This document shows, one piece after another, positions 1 to 7,024 of a stretch of DNA of 16,790 nucleotides. A program made the translations under genes and the position numbers. Numbering within the stretch: the stretch's first letter is position 1; the number at the start of each line of letters is the position of its first letter. The notes beneath the pieces were generated by a model. The model did no database searches. It was not told where the DNA came from and was given only the letters and a program-made list of their open reading frames with translations. The stretch comes from Sulfurimonas sp. (GTDB lineage Bacteria; Campylobacterota; Campylobacteria; Campylobacterales; Sulfurimonadaceae), in contig NZ_JALNZY010000046.1 in assembly GCF_023229105.1 (NCBI RefSeq), positions 1 to 16,790 on the forward strand, given 5' to 3'.

Positions 1-977
1 TTGCTAGAAATACTACCGGCGAAGTTTTAGATGGGGGGACAGGTGCTGATCTTTTACTTGAAGCTGATACTCTTCAGCTCGCACAAAATGTCAATCTTAG
101 AAATATTACTCTAAGTAATTTTGAAATACTTGATCTTCAGTCTTACAACGGTTATCTTAATTTATCTCAGTTAGGTTCAAATAGTTTTCAAACCATAAAA
201 GGAAGTGGTAATTTTTATCTTTACGGTACGTCAAGCGATGATAATTTGGACTTTGGTACTATAGACTTTAGTGGATTTAGCGGTAATATGTATGTCTATG
301 GTTATGGTGGGGATGATATCTATAATTTCGAAAATGCAACTTTAGGCACTGATGCCACTTTTTACCTTGATGCAAGCAGTGGAACAGACACCCTCAAGCT
401 CGGAGCAAATCAGACTTTAAATATGACGGATAACTACTATAACACTTTTGAAAAATTTGATATAGGTGCCGACTCTACACTAAACGTTAATGCGCTTAAT
501 AATAACGGAAGGTCATTTTACGCACATAATAAAGACTTTGATAACATTAGTGCAGATGATGGACTCATCAACTTTATAGGTGGCAGTGGAGATGATATTT
601 TTTATGTTGATTACACTGCTTTAGAAGCTGGAAAGTTGAGTATAGATGGTAAAGGTGGAGCGGATAGAGTTGACATAAGAGCGTTTACTGGAGATGTTGA
701 TTTTACAAATGTCGGGGATAGTAATCTATTTTCAAATATCGAAACATTAGATATAGATCAAGCAGGAAGTTACGATGTAAACTTAAGTGCGGATGTTTTA
801 GCTGCATGGATTGACGGCTCAAATTTAACTCTAGATATAGCAAATAATGCACAAGGAAGCAAAATTACTATTACTGGCGCAGAAGGTGGAGATATCACAA
901 ACTTAACATTGGGCTCTAGCTACAGCATAGTATCCGCTGATGACCCTAGCCTTAGCTTCACTATGGCAGTCGTGTAA
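1..977 (+). CDS. C-terminal fragment of a large RTX-like repetitive surface or secreted protein (5' end outside window)
   Basis: The reading frame is open from base 3 to the TAA at 975-977, about 324 codons, with no convincing start, so the gene begins upstream of the window; the TTG at 246 is not a likely start because the same repeat pattern continues before it. The protein is rich in Gly, Asp, Asn and Ser. It carries RTX-like Asp/Gly turns (GYGGDDIYNF, GGSGDDIFYVDY, GKGGADRVDI) and a recurring 'F/I-E-x-L/F-D-I/L' strand (NFEILDL, TFEKFDI, NIETLDI). Proteins of this type are usually giant calcium-binding adhesins or exoproteins exported by type I secretion, whose signal is uncleaved and C-terminal. 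The hydrophobic tail LSFTMAVV would fit but does not prove that. No secretion genes lie in the window. The stop is only 11 bp before addA, with no terminator between. Substrate and partner are unknown. Confidence 0.7.
   Translation, partial: ARNTTGEVLDGGTGADLLLEADTLQLAQNVNLRNITLSNFEILDLQSYNGYLNLSQLGSNSFQTIKGSGNFYLYGTSSDDNLDFGTIDFSGFSGNMYVYGYGGDDIYNFENATLGTDATFYLDASSGTDTLKLGANQTLNMTDNYYNTFEKFDIGADSTLNVNALNNNGRSFYAHNKDFDNISADDGLINFIGGSGDDIFYVDYTALEAGKLSIDGKGGADRVDIRAFTGDVDFTNVGDSNLFSNIETLDIDQAGSYDVNLSADVLAAWIDGSNLTLDIANNAQGSKITITGAEGGDITNLTLGSSYSIVSADDPSLSFTMAVV
30..794 (+). repeat. Three degenerate ~92-113-residue protein repeats inside the RTX-like gene
   Basis: Units begin at about 30 (DGGTGADLLL), 369 (DASSGTDTLKL) and 645 (DGKGGADRVDI). 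Each runs through a hydrophobic 'LxxNxN' segment into an acidic strand containing FEILDL, FEKFDI or IETLDI. The unit starts are 339 and 276 bp apart, which is 113 and 92 codons. The repeat is visible at protein level, not as near-identical DNA, so it is an old tandem duplication typical of long adhesin stalks. Confidence 0.5.
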
Positions 978-988
978 AAAACTGTTTC

Positions 989-3706
989 ATGTTTATAAAT
1001 AATCTAGCTTACGAGGCTAGCGCTGGAAGTGGAAAGACTTTTATGCTTGTGGTGCGTTATCTTAGTCTGCTTTTTAAAGGTGCTTCGCCTTCTAAAATTT
1101 TGGCGCTTACTTTTACAAACAAAGTCGCAAATGAGATGCAAGAGAGAGTTGTGTCTACGCTTGAAGAGCTTGATTATAGAGGGGAGCTTGAGGAGATAGC
1201 AAAGGTTACGGGATTTTCTCGTGAGTTTTTGCTTGAAAATCGTCAAAGAATTTTAGGTGAGTTTTTAAATTCGCATACAAAAATCATGACGATTGATAGT
1301 TTTTTTACTCAAGTTTTACGAAAGTTCTCTCTTTACGCCTCATTGATGCCTGATTTTTCTACTTTTTCTTCTCAACATGAGCTTAAACTTCTCTCCCGAT
1401 TTTTAAAAGAGGTAAGCGTTGCTGGCAAAAAAGAGACTCTTGTAACTCTCTCTTTGCACTCAAACAAGCGACTAACTGATATATTTGGACTTTTGGATGA
1501 GTTTTATATCAAAGCTCAAGAGCTTAAACATATAGAGTTTAAAAAGCAGAATTTTTTAGAGTTTGAAAATGAAGCGATGCTTTACATATCGGAGCTAAGA
1601 GAGATTGTAGAGTCATGCAAAGATGCTTCCTCCATCGTTTTAAAAGCGGTTGAGGCTGAGAGTTTTGAGGAGTTGAGCGCTAAGGCTTGGATTGGCAGAG
1701 AGAGCTTAAACTACAGTACATTTAAAAAGTGTTTTACGCCTGTTATGGATGAGTTACTATCTAAAATTCAAGAGGCGATAAAAAATCAAAACAGAGCAAA
1801 AGAGCAGAACTTCTTTTTTGCCCTAAAAGAGCTATCCGATATATATAAAAAGTCGAAAAAAGCGCTCTATATGGATGATAGTGAGCTTAGTTTTAGTGAT
1901 GTTACATATCTTGTTTATGAGATTTTAAATCTCCTTGATGATAGCGAATTTTTATATTTTAGACTTGATGCGCAGATAGAGCATATGTTGCTTGATGAGT
2001 TTCAAGATACGAGCATTTTGCAGTATGAGATACTAAAGCCGCTTATAAACGAGATAACCTCAGGCAAAGGCATCTTTGATAATGGAAGTTTCTTTTTTGT
2101 TGGAGATGTAAAGCAGTCTATCTACAGATTTCGCGGTGGGGTAAGTGCTCTGTTTGGAAGCGTTCAAGAGCAAAACGGCACACATGTAGAGAAGCTTCTC
2201 ACAAACTATCGCTCACAAAAAGAGGTTGTAGAGTTTGTAAATGAGGTCTTTAAAGATAAGATAAAAAACTATACGCCTCAGCTAGTCAGAGAAGATGCAA
2301 AGAGCGGTTATGTAGAGGTTATACAAAATGAGGAGCCGCTTCAAGAAGTCATAACTCAGGTAAAGAGGCTTATAAGTTTAGATGCAGATATAAATGAGAT
2401 AGCTGTCCTTTGTGCTACAAACGGCGATGGACAAGAGATAGAGCAGGCGCTGCGTGCTCAAAACATAGAGGTTGTAACGGAGACGACGACAAAACTTATC
2501 AACCAAAAGAGCATCAGGGCAATTTTAGAGTATTTGAAGTATCAATACTTTGGCGAAGATATCTACATGTACAACTTTTTTGCTCTTATTTCACAAGAAG
2601 CTAGAAGCATCAAGAGAGTTGATTTTAATAGAGTAAAAATCTTGGATATTGTTAAAAATGTTATAAAAGAGTTTGGACTTTTTAGTGATGACTTTAATCT
2701 TATCAGATTTTTAAACACACTCTCAAAATATAGCGATATAGAAGCACTTTTATTTGAGTATGAGAGGCTTGATGTTAGTGCAGCTGCTTCAGAACTTAAC
2801 GGCGTGAGGGTACTTACCGTTCATAAGTCAAAAGGTTTGGAGTATGAGCATGTCATAGTAATGGACAGACTAAAAAAAGCTCCGCCGGCTCGTGATGCTA
2901 TAATCTATGAGTATGATGAAATAGCACTGAAAAATATCTACCTTCGTATAAAAGGGCGAGATGCCATAGATAAGCACTATGCAAATGCGCTCTTAAAAGA
3001 GAAAGCCTTGGTTTATGAAGATAGCCTAAACGCTCTATATGTAGCATTTACGAGAGCCAAAGAGAGCCTGTTTATTGTTTTAAAATCAAAAGACTCTATG
3101 TTTGATATACTGGATTTGTCGCCAAGCAGGCATGGAAGTTTAAAATATAGTGAAAATCATCACAAAGCTGCAGATGAAAAAGAGTTTCATGCGCTGGAGT
3201 ACAAAGAGCTTTACTATGGAACGCAAAGCGATATATTAGAGTTGGAAAAAACGCAAGAAGAGGATATAAAAGCTATAAATTTTGGACTTGCAATGCACTA
3301 TATGTTAGAGATGCTTCAAGAGTTTGATTTGCAAAGTATCGCACATGCAAAAGATATGATGCTCAATAAATATGGACATATATTAGAAGATGAAGAGATA
3401 CAAGATATATCTCGCAGAGTAAAAATGCTTCTACAAGATGAGGAGTTTCTCTCTTTAATAGGTAAAGAGTGTTATAGAGAAAAAGCGATAAGATACAAAA
3501 AAAATCTTAAATATATTGACCTTTTAGTAAAAATAGATTCTGCAAAATGGAACATTATTGATTATAAAAGCGCAATCTCCCATCAGCAAGAGCATTTAAA
3601 GCAGATAGGCTCATATGTTAAGGCAATAAAAGAGATAACCGGCGATGATGCAGAGGGCTATATCTGTTATCTATTGGCAGATGGCATTAAAATTACCAAA
3701 ATCTAG
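989..3706 (+). CDS. addA: AddA/RecB-type ATP-dependent helicase-nuclease
   Basis: This is a 905-residue UvrD/Rep superfamily 1 helicase with a C-terminal PD-(D/E)XK nuclease, the plan of AddA. AddA works with AddB to process double-strand DNA ends for RecA-dependent repair. Helicase motifs in order: Walker A ASAGSGKT (10-17), motif Ia LTFTNKVANEM (40-50), Walker B LLDEFQD (334-340), GDVKQSIYRFRGG (372-384), NYRS (406-409), VHKSKGLEYEHV (611-622) and YVAFTRAKESL (684-694). Nuclease residues are also present: GLAMH (766-770), D844 in IDLLV, D858-Y-K860 and Q872-x3-Y876, so both activities look intact. The ATG at 989 puts Walker A at residue 10, as expected for epsilonproteobacterial homologues, although no clear ribosome binding site precedes it. 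It is convergent with the diguanylate cyclase (11-bp gap). No addB is adjacent, which is unusual compared with Campylobacter. Confidence 0.93.
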   Translation: MFINNLAYEASAGSGKTFMLVVRYLSLLFKGASPSKILALTFTNKVANEMQERVVSTLEELDYRGELEEIAKVTGFSREFLLENRQRILGEFLNSHTKIMTIDSFFTQVLRKFSLYASLMPDFSTFSSQHELKLLSRFLKEVSVAGKKETLVTLSLHSNKRLTDIFGLLDEFYIKAQELKHIEFKKQNFLEFENEAMLYISELREIVESCKDASSIVLKAVEAESFEELSAKAWIGRESLNYSTFKKCFTPVMDELLSKIQEAIKNQNRAKEQNFFFALKELSDIYKKSKKALYMDDSELSFSDVTYLVYEILNLLDDSEFLYFRLDAQIEHMLLDEFQDTSILQYEILKPLINEITSGKGIFDNGSFFFVGDVKQSIYRFRGGVSALFGSVQEQNGTHVEKLLTNYRSQKEVVEFVNEVFKDKIKNYTPQLVREDAKSGYVEVIQNEEPLQEVITQVKRLISLDADINEIAVLCATNGDGQEIEQALRAQNIEVVTETTTKLINQKSIRAILEYLKYQYFGEDIYMYNFFALISQEARSIKRVDFNRVKILDIVKNVIKEFGLFSDDFNLIRFLNTLSKYSDIEALLFEYERLDVSAAASELNGVRVLTVHKSKGLEYEHVIVMDRLKKAPPARDAIIYEYDEIALKNIYLRIKGRDAIDKHYANALLKEKALVYEDSLNALYVAFTRAKESLFIVLKSKDSMFDILDLSPSRHGSLKYSENHHKAADEKEFHALEYKELYYGTQSDILELEKTQEEDIKAINFGLAMHYMLEMLQEFDLQSIAHAKDMMLNKYGHILEDEEIQDISRRVKMLLQDEEFLSLIGKECYREKAIRYKKNLKYIDLLVKIDSAKWNIIDYKSAISHQQEHLKQIGSYVKAIKEITGDDAEGYICYLLADGIKITKI

Positions 3707-3717
3707 AGAAGGTCCTC

Positions 3718-5235
3718 TTAAAAAACCTCTACCCTGTTTCGTCCGAGTTTTTTAGCATTATAGAGAGCTTCATCCACCTCTGAAAACATTGTTGCATAAC
3801 TTTCATGCTCTTTGCGCATACTGTTAACACCTATACTTGTTGTTAGGCTTATATTTTGCTTTTCAAACTCTATGGGTTTTTGTTCAATACTTTTTCTTAC
3901 AGAATCAGCAACTTTTACTGCTGTGTGCAAATCAGTCTCAGGCAGTATAATTACAATCTCTTCTCCGCCATAACGCCCAATAAAGTCCGTCTCCCTTTGG
4001 CACTTTTTAATTCTAGCACTAACTTGTCTTAGCACTTCGTCTCCAGCCATGTGTCCGTAGGTATCGTTAACATGTTTGAAGTGGTCAAGGTCTATAATCA
4101 TAATGGATAGTTCTTTATCGTATCGTTTTGCTCTTTTAAACTCAGTCTCAAGGCTCTCCTCCAGATAACGTCTGTTCCAAAGCCCCGTTAGAGAATCAAT
4201 TTTACTTAAGAGCTCTATCTCTTTTGTTCGCTGTTTGACTAGGTGTTCTAAGCGCTCTTTTTCTGTTCTGGACTGCTCAATCGCCGAGAAGTAAATTAGT
4301 CTTGAAGTCAAAAGTGCAAAGAGCAGGGCAATTATCGCAGTTACGGTAGCCGTCGTAAAGAGCCTATTTTCATGGCTTATATAGGTTGTCGCATCAATGA
4401 GCAATAAGAGTTTCATCTTTTCATTGTTTTCATGCATATGTGAATCAATCATGGTGCGGTATCTTAACTTCCCATCAATCTCTACCATATTTGACTCAAA
4501 AGTATCTCTATCTTTTATCTTTGTTGAAACAAGCCGACTATCGCTGCTGGCAAAAACATTGTCATGTTCATCTATAATAGATATTTGTATAATATTTTTT
4601 GCTGATTTGATATAAGCATGTAAGAAATCATTTATATTTATTTTTGTAAGTATCGCCAGGCTGTTTGTTATAGAGCCGTCCATAGATTTTAGCAGGTTTT
4701 GAACATCAACCTCTCTTCTGAGAATGGAAAAATTATCAGGTGAGCCGTTTTGCAGATTATACTCTGATATATCAACGGCTAAATCAATAATCCCGACAAG
4801 TTTGTTGCCTAGGTGTATGGGATAATAGATTGACATAACATTTACAAAATCACGAACTTCAAAAAAGAATGTGTTTAACTTGCGATTGTCTTTTGTTGCA
4901 TCAATAAAACTCTCTGATGATAAAATTTTTCCTATCTCATCTTTAAACATTGAGTTTCTGATTGTACCGTCTGGCTCAATGTATCTAAACTCAAATATTT
5001 CCAAGCCAAAAGAGACGTCATTTACTAGCTTTTGAAGATTAATGGTAGATTTAATATCATGAAAACGCTCTATTGCCGAGGAGACTGAACTAGCAACATT
5101 AAGCGAGTTATTGTGAAGCTGTGTAAGCAGAAGATTTTTCTGTGTCTTATAGTTGTAATAAGATAGATAAGCTATCCCGACAACTAAAGAGAAGAGTATT
5201 ATGGGAACCGTATATTTTTTAATAAAGGAAATCAT
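3718..5235 (-). CDS. Membrane-bound diguanylate cyclase with periplasmic sensor (GGEEI)
   Basis: This 505-residue protein should make cyclic di-GMP from two GTP at the inner membrane. It has a membrane helix at 9-27, a periplasmic region of about 260 residues that resembles a Cache-type ligand sensor, a second helix at about 293-314, a charged coiled-coil linker (318-345), and a GGDEF domain starting at DSLTGLWNRR (347-356). The active-site signature is GGEEI (423-427), with the metal/substrate motif DLDHFKHVND (382-391). The inhibitory I-site RETD (414-417) lies exactly five residues before GGEEI, so product feedback is expected. Its ATG shares one base with the TAA stop of the upstream tetraheme cytochrome gene (TAATG), with AGGGA as ribosome binding site inside that gene. 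The two are therefore probably translationally coupled. The signal sensed is unknown; a redox or heme-linked signal is inferred only from the neighbour. Confidence 0.88.
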   Translation of the reverse strand: MISFIKKYTVPIILFSLVVGIAYLSYYNYKTQKNLLLTQLHNNSLNVASSVSSAIERFHDIKSTINLQKLVNDVSFGLEIFEFRYIEPDGTIRNSMFKDEIGKILSSESFIDATKDNRKLNTFFFEVRDFVNVMSIYYPIHLGNKLVGIIDLAVDISEYNLQNGSPDNFSILRREVDVQNLLKSMDGSITNSLAILTKININDFLHAYIKSAKNIIQISIIDEHDNVFASSDSRLVSTKIKDRDTFESNMVEIDGKLRYRTMIDSHMHENNEKMKLLLLIDATTYISHENRLFTTATVTAIIALLFALLTSRLIYFSAIEQSRTEKERLEHLVKQRTKEIELLSKIDSLTGLWNRRYLEESLETEFKRAKRYDKELSIMIIDLDHFKHVNDTYGHMAGDEVLRQVSARIKKCQRETDFIGRYGGEEIVIILPETDLHTAVKVADSVRKSIEQKPIEFEKQNISLTTSIGVNSMRKEHESYATMFSEVDEALYNAKKLGRNRVEVF

Positions 5236-5855
5236 TAGTTCCCTGAATTTGGAGCAGCATTTTTATAGCTATTATACGCTTTTTCAAAATCATGATATGA
5301 TCTGTCCCAGCGCTGAGTATGACAGCTTTTGCACATGTTTACAAGTATCTTTGGGTTATCTACTCCTGCAAGAAAGCCGCCTCCCGCAAACTTTTTAACT
5401 TCATTTTTGGCATTAACTTTTGCCAATGCTATATGAACATTGCCAGGACCATGACACCCCTCGCATTGAACATTAGCAAGCCTTGGAGTTTTTTCCATAT
5501 CAACAAAGCCACTCGGAACAAGATGTCCTGTGGAGTGACACATGAGACAATGAGAGTTTTTTTCATTTCCAGATAATACCAGACTCTCCATCGCATGGTC
5601 ATGCGGATCTTTCTTTCTGCCTAAAAAGAAGTTTCTATGGCACAGGCGACACTTAGCGTTACCGACATAGTTATACTCTCCAGAGGTTATAGCGTCATTA
5701 TATACTCTATCACCCAGGGATTGTTTTAATGGAATCTCTGGCATAGGAGAGTTTAACTCATCTACAACCCTTTGATTCTCAGCCGCATGTACATTTACAA
5801 AAAAAAGCAACGCCAAAACAGTTAAAATCTTTTTAAATAGAGGATTAATACTCAT
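5235..5855 (-). CDS. Periplasmic tetraheme cytochrome c (cytochrome c554-like)
   Basis: The 206-residue product begins with a signal peptide (MSINPLFKKILTVLALLFFV, likely cleaved after NVHA at 24). It holds four c-type heme-binding motifs: CRLCH (69-73), CLMCH (103-107), CEGCH (131-135) and CKSCH (175-179). The spacing and the phrase VQCEGCHGPG resemble the cytochrome c554/NrfB-like multiheme group, which moves electrons in the periplasm. Extra histidines (85, 87, 141, 188) could serve as distal heme ligands. The start is ATG with a weak AGAG 9 bp upstream. It is the first gene of a two-gene minus-strand operon and overlaps the diguanylate cyclase by one base. Its electron donor and acceptor cannot be read from the sequence. 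The pairing suggests it may report redox state to the cyclase rather than serve only in respiration. Confidence 0.85.
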   Translation of the reverse strand: MSINPLFKKILTVLALLFFVNVHAAENQRVVDELNSPMPEIPLKQSLGDRVYNDAITSGEYNYVGNAKCRLCHRNFFLGRKKDPHDHAMESLVLSGNEKNSHCLMCHSTGHLVPSGFVDMEKTPRLANVQCEGCHGPGNVHIALAKVNAKNEVKKFAGGGFLAGVDNPKILVNMCKSCHTQRWDRSYHDFEKAYNSYKNAAPNSGN

Positions 5856-5871
5856 TTATTTTACTCTTTGA

Positions 5872-5904
5872 TATAATTTATTAATACGATAATTATTATA
5901 TCGT
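5872..5904 (-). promoter_or_regulatory. Candidate promoter/operator of the cytochrome-cyclase operon with nested inverted repeats
   Basis: On the minus strand a perfect -10 box TATAAT lies at 5900-5895, giving a predicted transcript start near 5888 and a leader of about 33 nt before the cytochrome ATG. The box sits inside an inverted repeat ACGATA-N7-TATCGT (5886-5904). A second inverted repeat, GATATAAT (5872-5879) with ATTATATC (5895-5902), places an identical TATAAT on the plus strand at 5874-5879, facing the first. No -35 box is obvious, which is common in this phylum. The palindrome is not an FNR/CRP site. The region is very AT-rich, so chance matches are possible. Confidence 0.4.
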
Positions 5905-5962
5905 TTAAATATTGAAAATTTCTAAAATTTAACAGTAGTTAGAAAAATAAAGATAAGCAAGC

Positions 5963-6011
5963 AGGTTCATTGAACCTTAAAAAAACCATAAATTAAGTTA
6001 CTTATAAGGTT
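5963..6011 (+). promoter_or_regulatory. Inverted-repeat cluster upstream of rplM
   Basis: AGGTTCA (5963-5969) and TGAACCT (5971-5977) form a 7-bp inverted repeat separated by one base. The same right arm, read as AACCTTA (5973-5979), also pairs with TAAGGTT (6005-6011). Read as TTGAACCTT (5970-5978), it is perfectly complementary over 9 bases to AAGGTTCAA at 6077-6085, which covers the rplM ribosome binding site. Whether this acts as RNA or as a DNA operator depends on where rplM transcription starts, and that cannot be settled by reading. Confidence 0.35.
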
Positions 6012-6018
6012 AAAAAGA

Positions 6019-6024
6019 TATACT
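6019..6024 (+). promoter_or_regulatory. Candidate -10 box of the rplM-rpsI operon
   Basis: TATACT at 6019-6024 is followed by a pyrimidine/GC-type start region (TTCGCC). It would give a transcript start near 6031 and a 57-nt leader. The best -35-like hexamer, TTACTT at 5998-6003, is only 15 bp upstream and weak. An alternative plus-strand TATAAT at 5874-5879 would give a leader of about 200 nt. Confidence 0.45.
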
Positions 6025-6071
6025 TTCGCCAATTAAATGGGCATTTTTAAATGTTGATGTTAAGAAAATTA

Positions 6072-6086
6072 CTTGAAAGGTTCAAG
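6072..6086 (+). promoter_or_regulatory. Hairpin presenting the rplM ribosome binding site
   Basis: CTTGAA (6072-6077), AGG (6078-6080) and TTCAAG (6081-6086) form a perfect 6-bp stem with the Shine-Dalgarno core AGG as a three-base loop, ending one base before the ATG at 6088. A three-base loop is tight, so folding may hinder ribosome binding. In E. coli the rplM-rpsI messenger is repressed by its own product L13, which makes a leader structure here plausible. The same mechanism in this organism is inference. Confidence 0.4.
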
Positions 6087-6087
6087 A

Positions 6088-6510
6088 ATGAAATTCACAA
6101 AAATTGCAACTCCTGAACAAATTGATCAAAAATGGGTTTTGATTGATGCTGAAGGTAAAACTTTTGGTCGTATAATCACTGAAGTAGCAACTATACTTCG
6201 TGGTAAAAACAAGCCGTGTTTTACTCCAAATATTGACTGTGGTGATTTTGTTGTTATAGTTAATGCTTCTAAAGCAAAATTTAACGGCCTTGGCAAAATT
6301 GCTAACAAAGAGTATTTTTCATACTCTGGCTACTTTGGTAGTGTAAAAAGCACAAAAATGACTGAACTTTTAGAAAAAAATCCTGAGAAGCTTTACAAAT
6401 TGGCTACTCGTGGTATGCTTCCTAAAACTAAGCTTGGTGCTAAAATGATTAAAAAATTAAAAATTTATGCAGGTGCTGAACATCCTCACACTGCACAATT
6501 AGCTAAGTAA
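6088..6510 (+). CDS. rplM: 50S ribosomal protein L13
   Basis: This 140-residue protein is an early-assembly component of the large ribosomal subunit that contacts 23S rRNA. Family features are clear: WVLIDAEGKTFGRIITEVATILRGKNKPCFTPNIDCGD-type N-terminal half, with the L13 signature GDFVVIVNA, followed by KLATRGMLPKTKLGAKMIKKLKIYAG and the usual C-terminal EHPHTAQ. I chose ATG at 6088 because GAAAGG lies 7 bp upstream and the N-terminus MKFTKIATPEQ fits the family. The in-frame TTG at 6073 would add five residues containing the ribosome binding site itself. It is followed after 9 bp by rpsI, the conserved bacterial pair. Confidence 0.97.
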   Translation: MKFTKIATPEQIDQKWVLIDAEGKTFGRIITEVATILRGKNKPCFTPNIDCGDFVVIVNASKAKFNGLGKIANKEYFSYSGYFGSVKSTKMTELLEKNPEKLYKLATRGMLPKTKLGAKMIKKLKIYAGAEHPHTAQLAK

Positions 6511-6519
6511 GGAAACCAG

Positions 6520-6909
6520 ATGGCAAAAATATATGCAACAGGACGTCGTAAAGCGTCAATAGCAAAAGTATGGTTAACTCCAGGTAGCGGAAATATAAGC
6601 ATCAACGGTCTTTCATTAGATGCATGGTTAGGTGGATTAGAGGCTAAAAAACTTCGTGTTAAGCAACCTCTTGCACTAACAAAACAAGATACGTCTGTTG
6701 ATATCGTAGCAACTACTTTAGGTGGTGGTTTCGGTGGTCAAGCTGACGCACTTCGTCATGGTATCTCTCGTGCATTAGTAAAATTTAACCCAGAGTTAAA
6801 AGCTATACTAAAACCTGAGGGTATGATGACTCGTGATTCACGTATTGTTGAACGTAAGAAGCCAGGCAAGCGTAAAGCACGTCGTTCTCGCCAATTCTCT
6901 AAGCGTTAA
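6520..6909 (+). CDS. rpsI: 30S ribosomal protein S9
   Basis: This 129-residue small-subunit protein has a C-terminal tail that reaches toward the P-site tRNA. It begins with the typical YATGRRKASIAKVWL, contains the core GGGFGGQADALRHGISRALV, and ends with the diagnostic basic tail RKKPGKRKARRSRQFSKR. Its ATG is preceded by AAGGA about 7 bp upstream, in the short gap after rplM, so the two genes are co-transcribed and expressed stoichiometrically. Length and ends match the family, and nothing is unusual. Confidence 0.98.
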   Translation: MAKIYATGRRKASIAKVWLTPGSGNISINGLSLDAWLGGLEAKKLRVKQPLALTKQDTSVDIVATTLGGGFGGQADALRHGISRALVKFNPELKAILKPEGMMTRDSRIVERKKPGKRKARRSRQFSKR

Positions 6910-6930
6910 TCGCTACAAAAACCTTTTTTT

Positions 6931-6963
6931 CGGTGCTTCTTGCGCCGGAGAAATCTCCTTTAA
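6931..6963 (+). terminator. Weak hairpin terminator candidate after rpsI
   Basis: Two adjacent small stems follow rpsI: CGGTGC-TTCTT-GCGCCG (6931-6947, one G-U pair) and GGAG-AAAT-CTCC (6947-6958), the latter followed by TTTAAACTTTT. The U-tract is interrupted and a T7 run lies before rather than after the first stem, so termination strength is doubtful. The first stem resembles 12450-12462 downstream of porB. Confidence 0.3.
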
Positions 6964-6995
6964 ACTTTTCATTAACATTTTCTTCTATTTTACTT

Positions 6996-7004
6996 TGGTA
7001 TAAT
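6996..7004 (+). promoter_or_regulatory. Extended -10 promoter of the solute-binding protein/phosphatase pair
   Basis: TGGTATAAT at 6996-7004 is an extended -10 box with a perfect TATAAT (6999-7004) preceded by a T-rich stretch, the usual epsilonproteobacterial sigma-70 form. It predicts a start near 7011 and a very short leader before AGAGG (7016-7020) and the TTG start at 7025. Confidence 0.6.
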
Positions 7005-7024
7005 CGCTCAAAAAAAGAGGCATT

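Noticed and set aside
1004..1246. 80-codon open frame on the minus strand inside addA
   Set aside because: It lies wholly antisense to the conserved helicase motifs, has low-complexity basic composition and no ribosome binding site; a shadow of addA.
3707..3740. Terminator between convergent addA and the diguanylate cyclase
   Set aside because: Only a 4-bp AGAG/CTCT stem could be formed and no proper U-tract follows on either strand.
5886..5904. FNR/CRP-type operator upstream of the cytochrome gene
   Set aside because: The half-sites ACGATA/TATCGT with a 7-bp spacer do not match TTGAT-N4-ATCAA or the TTAAC-N4-GTTAA type.
6073..6087. TTG at 6073 as the rplM start
   Set aside because: The added five residues would be encoded by the ribosome binding site itself, and ATG at 6088 matches the family N-terminus with proper spacing.
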